Assembly: GCF_026314945.1 (NCBI RefSeq)
Contig: NZ_CP111121.1
Coordinates: 1,054,001-1,118,000 of the forward strand
Source: Chryseobacterium fluminis
GTDB lineage: Bacteria; Bacteroidota; Bacteroidia; Flavobacteriales; Weeksellaceae
Direction of reading: 5' to 3'
DNA length: 64,000 bases
This document shows positions 8,851 to 18,004 of the stretch, one piece after another; position 1 is the stretch's first letter; each line of letters begins with the position of its first letter. The position numbers and the translations under genes are program-made. The notes below the pieces were generated by a model, which was not told where the DNA came from, ran no database searches, and saw only the letters and a program-made list of their open reading frames with translations.

Positions 8851-8948
8851 AATATTGATTATTTGGTAACTAAATGTAATATTTTTGAGACACTTATGAA
8901 AATCAGACACTTCGACAGAAGAAGTGCCTGATTAACAATTAAAGTGAA

Positions 8949-9143
8949 TTAGCAGTTGGCATCACATCCATCAGAATGATCTTCTCCTATAGTAGAGATA
9001 CTTTTTGTACCATTACTATGAACTGTAATTACTAATTCAGCAAGAGTTGTTGTATTTTCTCCTCCTCCTTTAATTTTTGCACCAAATGCTCTTGTAAAAC
9101 CTCCAAGATTTTTTGATTTCAAATTTTCAATAGACTTTTTCAT
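8949..9143 (-). CDS. grasp-with-spasm precursor peptide
   Basis: This 64-residue peptide reads as a RiPP-type precursor. Its leader (MKKSIENLKSKNLGGFTRAF) is followed by GAKIKGGGENTTTLAE with a Gly-Gly-Gly junction, and then a Thr/Ser-rich core ending EDHSDGCDANC. Peptides with a GGGE-Thr-Thr block are typical substrates of grasp-with-spasm maturases. It is the first gene of the minus-strand locus, 98 bp before the lipoprotein. A 330-bp intergenic region with repeats separates it from the divergent TPR-AraC regulator, the likely controller. The sequence is intact although one maturase is broken. Confidence 0.8.
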   Translation of the reverse strand: MKKSIENLKSKNLGGFTRAFGAKIKGGGENTTTLAELVITVHSNGTKSISTIGEDHSDGCDANC

Positions 9144-9475
9144 GTTGTTAAAATTTTGAATTTAATAAATGCTTTTGCCATATAATCCCTGGCATGGGAG
9201 TTTTGCTGATCAGCAGTTTGTTTTTAATGTGCATAGACAAAAAGAAAAATATGGTTATGTCTTTACCCGAAACAAAAATGCAGCAGCTTTATTTTTGATA
9301 CAAGAAAAGTATAGCGGAATTGATCAAATTTAACGTTTCTACTATACGAAATTGATCAAATCCGTCAAATAAAAAACCCTATAAACACATCTAAATCAAC
9401 TTTTTAAACACTCAAATCAATTTATGACTAGAAAATAAGTATGGGAATTTGTATTTTTACGACAGTAAACACACG
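9144..9475. promoter_or_regulatory. divergent control region between precursor peptide and TPR-AraC regulator
   Basis: This 332-bp AT-rich spacer separates two divergent genes and should hold both promoters. It contains two TTGATCAA-centred repeats (9318-9330 and 9343-9359, listed separately). I see no clear full Bacteroidota promoter match. Confidence 0.5.
9343..9359 (+). repeat. TATACGAAATTGATCAA repeat, copy upstream of regulator
   Basis: The 17-mer occurs exactly here and again at 11233-11249, on either side of the regulator gene. A shorter variant, GGAATTGATCAAATTT, lies at 9316-9331. The core TTGATCAA is a perfect palindrome. The arrangement fits a binding site of the encoded AraC-type regulator, but that is inference. 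Confidence 0.5.
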
Positions 9476-11200
9476 ATGCAAAAAAAATCTCTTTCATTTA
9501 TTTTTTTTCTTACTCTCAATTTATTCTTTTCACAGAGTAAGGAAGGCTTTCATACACCAGACTCATTAAGAAAAAAAAATTTTGAACAATTAATTAATCA
9601 TTACAACAGAGTTCTGAGAATAGATAATGAAAAGGCAGAGTTATACGCCAATAGTATTCTTAGTAAGGCAAAAATAGAAAAGAATAATGATATGATATAT
9701 GACGGATATTATAAATTAGCTCATGCAAAAGGACTGAATTCTGAAAATGGGCATCCATATGCAGACTCTTTAATAAAAATAACACAAAAAGCCAATACAA
9801 AAGAATATCCTGCAAAAGCATATATCATCAAAGGAATATTACTGAATAATGAATTTAAATATAGAGAAGCATTAAATCAATATATAAAAGCACAAAGTTT
9901 ATCTAGAAATAAAAATTTAGATCAGTTTTACCATATAAAAAAACTGGTTGGAATTTTAAAGACTGCTACTGATGAGGATGAAGAAGCGCTTCCACTCTTT
10001 TTAGAATATTATCAATACGAGAAGAAGAAAATGCAAACCCATAATAAAGACATTAAAAGCTATATAGGATCAATTTTTTCTGTATCCAATTCCTATAATA
10101 AAAACAAAAACTATCAGGAAAGTAAACGTTATAATAAACTAGGCCTTTCAGAGTGTAAAAAATATAATGATTATACTCAATATGCTTATTTTATTATGTC
10201 AGAAGGTATTGCGGAGTACTATCTGAAAAATTATACGATTGCATATATACATCTTGCAGGAATAGAAAGAGACCTTCTGAAAAATAAAAATTACACCAAT
10301 TTATCAATTTTATATTATTATTTAGGAAAAATCAGTGATGAACTTAATAAAAAAAATGAAGCAATACACTATTTTTTGAAATCTGATTCACTGTCATTCA
10401 CATCTAATGAGTTTGTGCCCATATTAAGAGACCAGTATAAAATCTTAATTGAATATTATAAAAAAAATGGTGATACAGAAAAACAACTAAAATTCATCAA
10501 TAAACTTTTTTATGCCGATAGTGTTATCAATAACAGCAAGCAATACTTATCAAAAGAAATTTATAAAAAGTACGATACTCCTATTTTACTTGAGGATAAG
10601 GAAAAAATAATATCTGATCTGAGCAATAGAAATCTAATATTATATGGTGTTTTGGGGACTGTTCTTTTAGGTACTTTTTGTTTAATATATATACATAAAA
10701 AAAGAATTAAAGAATACCAAAGGCAGGCAGATCTATTAATTAAAAAATCGAGATCTTCCGCACCAGCATCTATTCCGCTAACTAAAAGCGAAAAACTGCA
10801 GGTTTCTCCGGAAGAAAAATCTAAAGGTTTATTATCTGATGATAAACTGCTAGATCTTAAAACAAAATTAGAACAGTTTGAAAAAGCTAAAAAATTTCTG
10901 CGCAAAAATATTACAATAGACAGTCTTGCCAAAGATTTAGGAACAAATAGATACTACTTATCAAAATCAGTAAATGAATTGAAAGGGAAGAATTTTTCCC
11001 AATATTTGAATGAGCTTAGAATAAACTACATTGTACAAGAATTAAAGAATGATGAAAAATTAATAAAGCATACTATTTTATCTATTGCTAATGACATAGG
11101 ATATAATACTTCCGAATCTTTCGCAAATGCTTTTAAGAAGATCACCGGAACTTTACCTTCGTATTATATTAAATCGTTACAGGAACAAAGGAAAAAATAA
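9476..11200 (+). CDS. TPR-containing AraC-family transcriptional regulator, membrane-anchored
   Basis: This protein of about 574 residues has a signal-like N-terminus (MQKKSLSFIFFLTL; the ATG at 9476 is preferred over an upstream TTG). Residues 30-370 are helical TPR-like repeats. One membrane segment follows (LILYGVLGTVLLGTFCLIYI), then a cytosolic linker and a C-terminal AraC domain with two helix-turn-helix units (TIDSLAKDLGTNRYYLSKSV and ILSIANDIGYNTSESFANAF, ending KKITGTLPSYY). Flavobacteria carry many such sensors beside peptide or secretion loci. It is divergent from the grasp-with-spasm operon and probably controls it. Confidence 0.85.
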   Translation: MQKKSLSFIFFLTLNLFFSQSKEGFHTPDSLRKKNFEQLINHYNRVLRIDNEKAELYANSILSKAKIEKNNDMIYDGYYKLAHAKGLNSENGHPYADSLIKITQKANTKEYPAKAYIIKGILLNNEFKYREALNQYIKAQSLSRNKNLDQFYHIKKLVGILKTATDEDEEALPLFLEYYQYEKKKMQTHNKDIKSYIGSIFSVSNSYNKNKNYQESKRYNKLGLSECKKYNDYTQYAYFIMSEGIAEYYLKNYTIAYIHLAGIERDLLKNKNYTNLSILYYYLGKISDELNKKNEAIHYFLKSDSLSFTSNEFVPILRDQYKILIEYYKKNGDTEKQLKFINKLFYADSVINNSKQYLSKEIYKKYDTPILLEDKEKIISDLSNRNLILYGVLGTVLLGTFCLIYIHKKRIKEYQRQADLLIKKSRSSAPASIPLTKSEKLQVSPEEKSKGLLSDDKLLDLKTKLEQFEKAKKFLRKNITIDSLAKDLGTNRYYLSKSVNELKGKNFSQYLNELRINYIVQELKNDEKLIKHTILSIANDIGYNTSESFANAFKKITGTLPSYYIKSLQEQRKK

Positions 11201-11232
11201 ATAAGTAATAATTAGCACATTGTGAAACTATA

Positions 11233-11249
11233 TATACGAAATTGATCAA
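11233..11249 (+). repeat. TATACGAAATTGATCAA repeat, copy downstream of regulator
   Basis: This is an exact second copy of the 17-mer at 9343-9359, 33 bp after the regulator stop codon. See the first copy for interpretation. Confidence 0.5.
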
Positions 11250-11338
11250 TTACGATATCATGATTTTTGAAGAGCAGGACAAAGAGATTTAATTTGATAG
11301 TAAATAACGCTAAAAAAAACACATGTTAAAATATAGCT

Positions 11339-11413
11339 GACATTTTCGCATTCGCCTTCTGGCAGTTAGGACATCCGGATTACCAGCCTAAGAAAAATAC
11401 AAAAAATAAATAG
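11339..11413 (+). pseudogene. short C-terminal gene remnant
   Basis: A 24-codon open stretch ends in TAG and reads IFAFAFWQLGHPDYQPKKN, then TKNK. The composition (FWQLGHPDYQPKK) looks like the end of a real protein rather than random AT-rich DNA, but there is no start codon and an in-frame stop lies just upstream. The family is not recognised. Otherwise 11201-11513 holds only the repeat and a terminator. Confidence 0.35.
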
Positions 11414-11460
11414 CCGTTGTGCAGATCAGTTTTGACGAACCTTTTGTGCTGTAAGAATCA

Positions 11461-11491
11461 GAAACTCCCCACAAAAAATGTGAGGAGTTTC
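11461..11491 (-). terminator. hairpin terminator after ecotin gene
   Basis: The arms GAAACTCC and GGAGTTTC extend inward through CACA/TGTG around a short A-rich loop, 23 bp beyond the ecotin stop on the minus strand. The T-tract is weak. Confidence 0.6.
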
Positions 11492-11513
11492 ATTATTATT
11501 AATAAATCTTAAA

Positions 11514-12002
11514 TTATTTCTGCACTGCCCTATTCATGGTTGAGTCTGCCCGCCAGATTCGGTACCGTACTTCCATACCTTTAGGGACGTAGAACACCAG
11601 AGGAAGTTTACTGTTGTATCTCACAATTTCCGGAGTGAGAGTTACGAATTGTTTAGTCAGTTTTTTATCAGGACATGCCATCAGGGTACCTTTGACTTCG
11701 CCTTTGGATTCAACGTCATAATATGGATATCCCCAGCCCTGTAAATCCTGAGTTTTAATCTCTCCGATCATAAAATGCCTGTTGCAATCCAGCTCTTTTT
11801 CTGCGCCTACAAAGAATTCAACTTTTAACTGATCTTCATTTTTAGCAACCGGCAGCTGAATGTATACCTGCTTATATCCTTCTTTGGCTTTAGGAAACAT
11901 GTCGATCTGCAATTTTTCAAATTTTTCCGCAGTCTTCTGACCGGAAGCATTTGCCCCTAACATTATGACCATACCCGCAATTAAAGCCTTTGAAAATTTC
12001 AT
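11514..12002 (-). CDS. eco: ecotin, periplasmic serine protease inhibitor
   Basis: This 162-residue exported protein has a signal peptide (residues 1-21). The mature part matches E. coli ecotin throughout: YKQVYIQLPVAKNEDQLKVE, LDCNRH, LQGWGYPYYDVES, the reactive loop GTLMACPDKK, and VRYNSKLPLVFYVP. The P1 residue is Met, as in E. coli, and the two Cys that tie the loop are present (LDC and MAC). It would inhibit trypsin-like and elastase-like proteases by substrate-like binding as a dimer. It is followed downstream by a hairpin terminator and preceded by the macroglobulin-like gene 41 bp upstream on the same strand. The two inhibitors may therefore be expressed together. Confidence 0.95.
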   Translation of the reverse strand: MKFSKALIAGMVIMLGANASGQKTAEKFEKLQIDMFPKAKEGYKQVYIQLPVAKNEDQLKVEFFVGAEKELDCNRHFMIGEIKTQDLQGWGYPYYDVESKGEVKGTLMACPDKKLTKQFVTLTPEIVRYNSKLPLVFYVPKGMEVRYRIWRADSTMNRAVQK

Positions 12003-12043
12003 AATTTTTTACCTTTTTATTATTAATTCTGTAATTCCAAAAA

Positions 12044-15000
12044 TCATTCCGAAATCTGAATATTAGTGCCCCTGGTGTGGGCACTCATCTGCGGCGCATA
12101 ATAATTCTGCATCATCGTGATACCGTTTGAGAATTTTCCTGATGCATTGGCCACATAGTCATATTCGAATATATATTTGCCTTTCGGAAGGTATTGAATG
12201 TAAAAATTTGTGGACGCATCTTTGGTAGATTGATAATATCCTAGATTATTTTTCCACTGATATCCCGACAGTACCTCTACCGGTTCAAATCCTGCCGCAC
12301 GCATATCTTTTATATGGATAAACTCCATAGGACGGTTGGTATTGAGGATCATCCTTACGGTTACTTTATCTCCGACCTTCAACGGGGTTACAGGAGAAAT
12401 TTTCTGTAGTTCTTCTCCATTGACGGTTTTTATTTTTTTATACAGCTCCTTAACAATGGAAATATCATTTTCAGAAGATTTTATTTTATCAAGATCTTCA
12501 TAATACTGCCAGAACAATCCACCCTGAACCACTCCCGGACCGGGCTTTGTAACGGTAACGGCCGCCAGAGTTTTATCCAGAATATCAGACTTCACGGTTG
12601 ACTTTATATATCCTGTTGCCTGCGTTTGAGGTTTCAGTTCTTTTCCACCCCAAATCACGGTAGCTTTATCACTATCCGCACCTGTCCAGGATTTCCCTGA
12701 ATTTAAAATCGTAAAGATCACCTCTGCTGTTCCTCTTGAGCTTCCCCATGAATTAACTTCTTTCTGCGTGATCAGCCAGATTTTGATCTCTTCAATGAAT
12801 TTTTCATCGTTAGGTCTCAGTTCGTTGAACGCTTCCAGTGCTCCGGCCTGGTTGACTACTTTTGAGCTGAACCACCCCCAGTCGTCAAGATTCTGCTTCC
12901 AGTAAACACCCTGACTTTTTGATGCTACGGAAGTTTCTTTCAGATAGTTCATTAACTTTCCGGAAACCTCTTTTAAGTTGTAATCATTCATTAATAAGGC
13001 CATTCTGTGCAGTCCGAAGAAAGTAAAGTCTGTCATTTTTGCTGTTTTCGCCTTCTGTTTTACCAGCGATTTTAAGGCAGCGCCTTTTCCTTTTAACGGA
13101 TACTGCTTTTCCCAGTAATTCCGGGTATCAAGGTAATCCAGTGTCCAGTTGTTCCAGACATTTTCTTTGTTAACATCTCCATATTTACCGATCTCATTAT
13201 CTACATAGTTGATAAGATTTTCGACCAATTCGTCTTCCTCAGCATTCTGGTAATTTTTTACATGATCTTTCAGCCATGAATTGATTTTTCCAAGATTTTT
13301 CAGAATATACAATGATGTTCCGTATGAACTCGGATATCCCTGGTACCAGGAGAAGCCCCCGTCAGGATTCTGTAATTTTCTGAAATCGTCCCAGTCATTC
13401 CGGATCGAATTGTGCATGGTATTGGTATCCAATAAGAGTGACAGCTTTGCCATTTGCTCCTCTTCATTCCTGCTTTCCAGTACCCATGGCGTTTCTTCCA
13501 ACAGTATCTGTTTCAGTTCCTGGTTTTTTTCAAGGTCTGAAATCAGCAACTCTTTAGTTTTATATTCTTCGAATATAGCTTTGATCTTCGGATTGGCGCT
13601 GAAAATCTCAGAAGCCACCACATCGGCAAACCATTTATTAAAAATCACATCCGCAGAATTATTCTGGTCATTTTTAAGAGCCGGAAGGGCAAAAATAACC
13701 TCCCAGATCGGATTGGTTGTCAGCTCCAGGGTATTGGAAACATTGGAAATGGTTTTTGACACTGCACTTTTCAGGTTTTCCAGTTCAAACGTTTTTGTTT
13801 CCCCTTCTTTTACAAACACCGGAACCGCATCGGTAATAAGCATTCTGTTGGGAAGAACTGCTACGGCCTGCTGTTCACCATCCGAATACGATCCTGCCTT
13901 CGCCACTACCTTTAAAATAACAGAAGAAACATGGTCAGGAACTTTTATTTTCCATGTTAACACAGAATTTCCGTTTTCGTTCACCGAGAAAGCCTGCTCT
14001 TTATTCGCCCCCGAAACGGCTGTCAGCGAATTGAGTCCGAACTCCTCTGAAATATCTTCATTTGTAAAGGCATCCAAAATCTGTAAGCCTGCGGAACCGC
14101 TGAGTTTTTTACCCGTTAAATTCGATAATTTTGTCTGGAGATTCAGTTCATCACCCTCTCTCAGAAATCTTGGATAATTTGGAGTCACTGAGAATTCTTT
14201 TTGGGTTACCACTTCTTTTTCCAGTGTGGCAGCTCTTGCATCTTTGGTATGTGCCAGGAACATTAATTTCCAGGCCGTGAGCGCTTCCGGTGAGGTAAAT
14301 TCGAAGCTAACGTTGCCTTCGGAATCCGTTTTTAAATCCGGATAGAAAAAAGCGGTTTCGTTTAAATTCTGGCGGACGGGAACAGTGCCTAAAGATTTCT
14401 CAAAATCATCTTTGTCTAAAATACCGTCTCCATCAACTTCAGTAAATTCTTTTTCTTCCTGTTTGGACAACTGTCTTCCAGAAATTATCATATTTCCTGC
14501 TTCATCATCCATTCTTCCAGCTTTCATTTTTGTACGACCGACAACAGCCATTGGTGATGGCGGTGGCGCATAGGCTTTGGCCATTACGCCTTCCTGATTG
14601 GCTAATCCTGTTGTTGTTACAAGGGATTGAATCATCGGATAAATATTGCCGTCAAACCAGTCAAAATCAGGTTCTGCGACATAATGCCCTTCCCAGTAGG
14701 GTATTCTTTTCTGATAATATTTCTGTAAAAGATACTGCCTGATATCATAAGAGGTAACCACAGAGGTTGGTGTGTACAGACTTTGCCATTTAAACTGATG
14801 GACTGCAAATTGATCAAGGGACCGGTCGTACATACTTGCCAGTACTTCCGCACTTATTCTTTCTTTGTTGTTCCCAAGCACTTTAACCGACCATTTTTCT
14901 TTCGAGTTCGGCTCCAGCTTATCGCGGAAAGTTACGGTTTCGATTTTTAAGGGCTCCTCTGTATCTTTTATGCTGAGATCGACAGATTGGGTCTGAACGT

Positions 15001-17986
15001 CATTATAGGCAACCAACTGAAACTGCAGATTCAGGGTCTGGACACTTTTATCCTTCGGAATATCTGCTGTGTACTCCAGAACTCCGTTTTTAAACTGACG
15101 GGTTTCAGAAACCGTCTTACCGGATCCATCCTGCACGAAAACATTCAGTAAAGCATCTGGAACCGACGAATAAACATGCACGACCGCTTTCTCTCCTCTT
15201 GAAAATTTTTTGTCGGGTTCTATAACCGTTAGAAATGTTTTTTGATGATCTGACAGTAAATTTTTGTTCCATACACTGAAATTCCTGGAAGTCTTTATCG
15301 TATCCTTTCCCTCGATATTGTACAGCTCCAGCTGATATTCTCCTGCTTCCAGCTTACCAAGGTCAAGAGAGGTCTCATTCCGGGTCGTGCCATTAAGAAT
15401 GACCGATGAAACTTTAAAGTTTTTGGCTTCATCATTTTTATCATACAGATCGTGCGGAAACCTCCTGATGAATTCCTCTTTTGCGAATTTAGGCAGGTTC
15501 TGAACTTCTGATTTAAAATTATTTCTGAAAATCCGGCCCGGCGTCTGAAGCTTCGAAAGTTTTACCTGATATGATTTTTTCAGAGGCTGCTCATTATAAT
15601 TTTTGGTTTCAATGTGCACTTTTATGTTTTCGTCGGAAAATGTATTTTTAATTTCACCGGCTTCTATATAATGGGAAACTGACGCCACTTTAAGCGATGT
15701 GTCTGCCGATTGCGTTTCTCCATTGATATCTGTTACAGAGGCGTTGATCTCATAATTATCAATCTGTATTCCTTCTAATTTATCATCTTTTTTAAGGTCG
15801 AGACGAATGACAAACTCTCCTTTTTCATTCGTTTTTGCTTCCCCCAGAACAGAGTTTTCATTATTTTCATCCTGCGGGTACCATCCGAAGTATCTCCATC
15901 GGATATTCCGTTTTTTGATTTCATAAGTTACTGTTGTGTTGCTTAGGGCGACTCCTGAAAACATCATTGCCTTACCTTTCAGTTCGATCGTCTGCCCATA
16001 TCTGTACTCCTCTTTTACAGGATCAAATGTGACTTCGAACTTCGGTCTTTTATATTCTTCAACCCTGATATTTTTATATCCTTTATTTTCGTCAGTCTTT
16101 AATGAAAACATGCCATTCAGTTTGCCTTTTGGGAGTATAAAGCTGCCGTGGTAGGATCCGAATTCGTTCGTGGTGAAATTCTGAAAAGAAACATCCTGCC
16201 CATTGCTGTCCGTTAAGGTGATTTTTTGTTTCATTCCGGCAACCACAGATTCGGTTTCTTTCTCCAGCCGGGTATTGATCACTTTAAAATAAACCGTCTG
16301 GCCCGGTCTGTATATTGCCCGGTCTGTAAAGATCTGGGCTTTTGAAGGGGCATCCTCAAAACGATCAAAATTTCTACTGAGCCCGTTTCCATACACCTGC
16401 ATCATCTGGAAACTGTTGGTTTTTGGCTGCCGAATCAGGAATGTTTTGTAATATTGTTTATTTGCGGTAACCGGAAACCTGAACATTCCTTTGTCATTGG
16501 TTTTTGCCTCTGTTTTGGTTAAAGTTTTATTGGCTACGAATTCATAAAAGGTCAGGTTTTCATCAGCAATCGGTTTCCCGTTTTCGCTGCTCACTAATTT
16601 TAATTCATTTTTTATCTGATCCTGATCTGTTTTGGTCTGGTAAATAATTCGGTTTTCGGAAACCAGAAAATAGAAATCTTTTTCAGCATCCGTATCTTTT
16701 TCGCTAACTCCCGCGACAGAATATTCTGCCAGATAGATCCCCGGAGGAAGTGCCTGTATTTCCAGTGACGTTTTGTGAGAGCGGTAATCTTTGGGATCAT
16801 CTAACGGGTATACTTCTTTTTTGACCAGTTTTTTCTTAACCTTATCAAATGAGTTGGCATAAGGATTCTGACCGTACTGCAGAAATGAGGTCAGGTCGTC
16901 TTTAACTTCATAGATACTGATGGAAAAGGAAGAGACATTTTTATGCTCTGCCACAAAATGAATCGGGCGGTCTGCCTGGGTCTGCTGCTCAAATTTGATA
17001 TTTAAGACGGGATTGAGAAGCTGGCTTTCCTTATTTTTTATATTTTCGATGAATGGTGATTTCGGATATTCTGCCTTTGCCTGACGGATCAGCTCAAGTG
17101 CTTCTTTTTCTTTATTGTCAGAAATCAGCTCATCCGTGATCTCATCCATAATCCAGACTTTATAATCTCCTTGCACTTCAGATCTCAAAAGCTCCTGTAG
17201 CTTTTTTAATTTATCTTTACATCGGGTAAATTCACAGTTATCCTGCAGTTTTTTATCTGAAAAATATAATTTTGAATTTCCTGTGTTCCTGGCAATTAAT
17301 TCATCATAAATAGCATTGACTTTACTGTGATTCTGTTCAAGTTCGTTTTTGGTAAAAAGCGTACCCTGTTTCAAAAAGGCAATTTTTTTCGCGGAGTACC
17401 AATCTTCCAAAGTCGGAAAATAGGAGATATATTCCTTATTCGAAAAAGCATCTTTGTACTTTTTTAAAGAAACCCTGCCCATGGAAGTCTTCTGCTGATC
17501 AAGTTCGTCATAGTTCTGAATCAGGTAGTTTTTAAAATCCAGTTTACTCCATGTTTCAATTTGCGAAACATCCTGTGAATTGATATTGGTACGTCCCCCG
17601 ATCTCCCAGGAATGTTCATTGTAATAATCGAGTAAAAAACCATTTACCAAAACACTGAATACCAGTTTATCTTCTCCTTTCAGCTGCTTTTCTACCGTTT
17701 GCAGTTTTTTAAAAAGCCTGCTTACAGAATCGTTCCTGTCGTCCTCACCGGTCTGGTTCACAATACTGAATTCTGCTTTTAAAGACTGAATCAGCTGCAC
17801 AATATTATTATCTTTCATCGCCTGTGTTTGTATATCTGAAATGATGGGAAGATTAGATTTATAGGTGCCTTTCTGATAGTTTGCAGCTACCTTTTTCCAC
17901 TGTTCGTCATAATATTTCTGGGCTAAGAGGGCCGAAAAGTTCAGCAACAGAAGCAAAAGCACAAAAATCTTGTAAAATCTTTTCAT
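12044..17986 (-). CDS. alpha-2-macroglobulin-like MG2-domain protein without thioester
   Basis: This very large exported protein (1980 aa) has signal peptide MKRFYKIFVLLLLLLNFS. Residues about 330-900 hold MG-type beta domains (RAIYRPGQTVYFKVI, RPKFEVTFDPVKEEYRYGQ). The A2M core follows near residue 1200 (PEALTAWKLMFLAHTKD), then a terpenoid-toroid-like helical region (LQNPDGGFSWYQGYPSSYG) and a receptor-binding-like end. The usual CxEQ thioester is absent: the corresponding stretch (NSADVIFNKWFADVVASEI) has no Cys. It resembles bacterial YfaS-type proteins that lost covalent trapping. The adjacent ecotin supports a role against attacking proteases. Its start codon is only 18 bp from the divergent gene at 18005. 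Confidence 0.88.
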   Translation of the reverse strand: MKRFYKIFVLLLLLLNFSALLAQKYYDEQWKKVAANYQKGTYKSNLPIISDIQTQAMKDNNIVQLIQSLKAEFSIVNQTGEDDRNDSVSRLFKKLQTVEKQLKGEDKLVFSVLVNGFLLDYYNEHSWEIGGRTNINSQDVSQIETWSKLDFKNYLIQNYDELDQQKTSMGRVSLKKYKDAFSNKEYISYFPTLEDWYSAKKIAFLKQGTLFTKNELEQNHSKVNAIYDELIARNTGNSKLYFSDKKLQDNCEFTRCKDKLKKLQELLRSEVQGDYKVWIMDEITDELISDNKEKEALELIRQAKAEYPKSPFIENIKNKESQLLNPVLNIKFEQQTQADRPIHFVAEHKNVSSFSISIYEVKDDLTSFLQYGQNPYANSFDKVKKKLVKKEVYPLDDPKDYRSHKTSLEIQALPPGIYLAEYSVAGVSEKDTDAEKDFYFLVSENRIIYQTKTDQDQIKNELKLVSSENGKPIADENLTFYEFVANKTLTKTEAKTNDKGMFRFPVTANKQYYKTFLIRQPKTNSFQMMQVYGNGLSRNFDRFEDAPSKAQIFTDRAIYRPGQTVYFKVINTRLEKETESVVAGMKQKITLTDSNGQDVSFQNFTTNEFGSYHGSFILPKGKLNGMFSLKTDENKGYKNIRVEEYKRPKFEVTFDPVKEEYRYGQTIELKGKAMMFSGVALSNTTVTYEIKKRNIRWRYFGWYPQDENNENSVLGEAKTNEKGEFVIRLDLKKDDKLEGIQIDNYEINASVTDINGETQSADTSLKVASVSHYIEAGEIKNTFSDENIKVHIETKNYNEQPLKKSYQVKLSKLQTPGRIFRNNFKSEVQNLPKFAKEEFIRRFPHDLYDKNDEAKNFKVSSVILNGTTRNETSLDLGKLEAGEYQLELYNIEGKDTIKTSRNFSVWNKNLLSDHQKTFLTVIEPDKKFSRGEKAVVHVYSSVPDALLNVFVQDGSGKTVSETRQFKNGVLEYTADIPKDKSVQTLNLQFQLVAYNDVQTQSVDLSIKDTEEPLKIETVTFRDKLEPNSKEKWSVKVLGNNKERISAEVLASMYDRSLDQFAVHQFKWQSLYTPTSVVTSYDIRQYLLQKYYQKRIPYWEGHYVAEPDFDWFDGNIYPMIQSLVTTTGLANQEGVMAKAYAPPPSPMAVVGRTKMKAGRMDDEAGNMIISGRQLSKQEEKEFTEVDGDGILDKDDFEKSLGTVPVRQNLNETAFFYPDLKTDSEGNVSFEFTSPEALTAWKLMFLAHTKDARAATLEKEVVTQKEFSVTPNYPRFLREGDELNLQTKLSNLTGKKLSGSAGLQILDAFTNEDISEEFGLNSLTAVSGANKEQAFSVNENGNSVLTWKIKVPDHVSSVILKVVAKAGSYSDGEQQAVAVLPNRMLITDAVPVFVKEGETKTFELENLKSAVSKTISNVSNTLELTTNPIWEVIFALPALKNDQNNSADVIFNKWFADVVASEIFSANPKIKAIFEEYKTKELLISDLEKNQELKQILLEETPWVLESRNEEEQMAKLSLLLDTNTMHNSIRNDWDDFRKLQNPDGGFSWYQGYPSSYGTSLYILKNLGKINSWLKDHVKNYQNAEEDELVENLINYVDNEIGKYGDVNKENVWNNWTLDYLDTRNYWEKQYPLKGKGAALKSLVKQKAKTAKMTDFTFFGLHRMALLMNDYNLKEVSGKLMNYLKETSVASKSQGVYWKQNLDDWGWFSSKVVNQAGALEAFNELRPNDEKFIEEIKIWLITQKEVNSWGSSRGTAEVIFTILNSGKSWTGADSDKATVIWGGKELKPQTQATGYIKSTVKSDILDKTLAAVTVTKPGPGVVQGGLFWQYYEDLDKIKSSENDISIVKELYKKIKTVNGEELQKISPVTPLKVGDKVTVRMILNTNRPMEFIHIKDMRAAGFEPVEVLSGYQWKNNLGYYQSTKDASTNFYIQYLPKGKYIFEYDYVANASGKFSNGITMMQNYYAPQMSAHTRGTNIQISE

Positions 17987-18004
17987 ATATGTTATTTTTG
18001 ATAA

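Noticed and set aside
13281..14177. Plus-strand frame of 298 codons
   Set aside because: Antisense shadow of the macroglobulin-like gene; no domain pattern.
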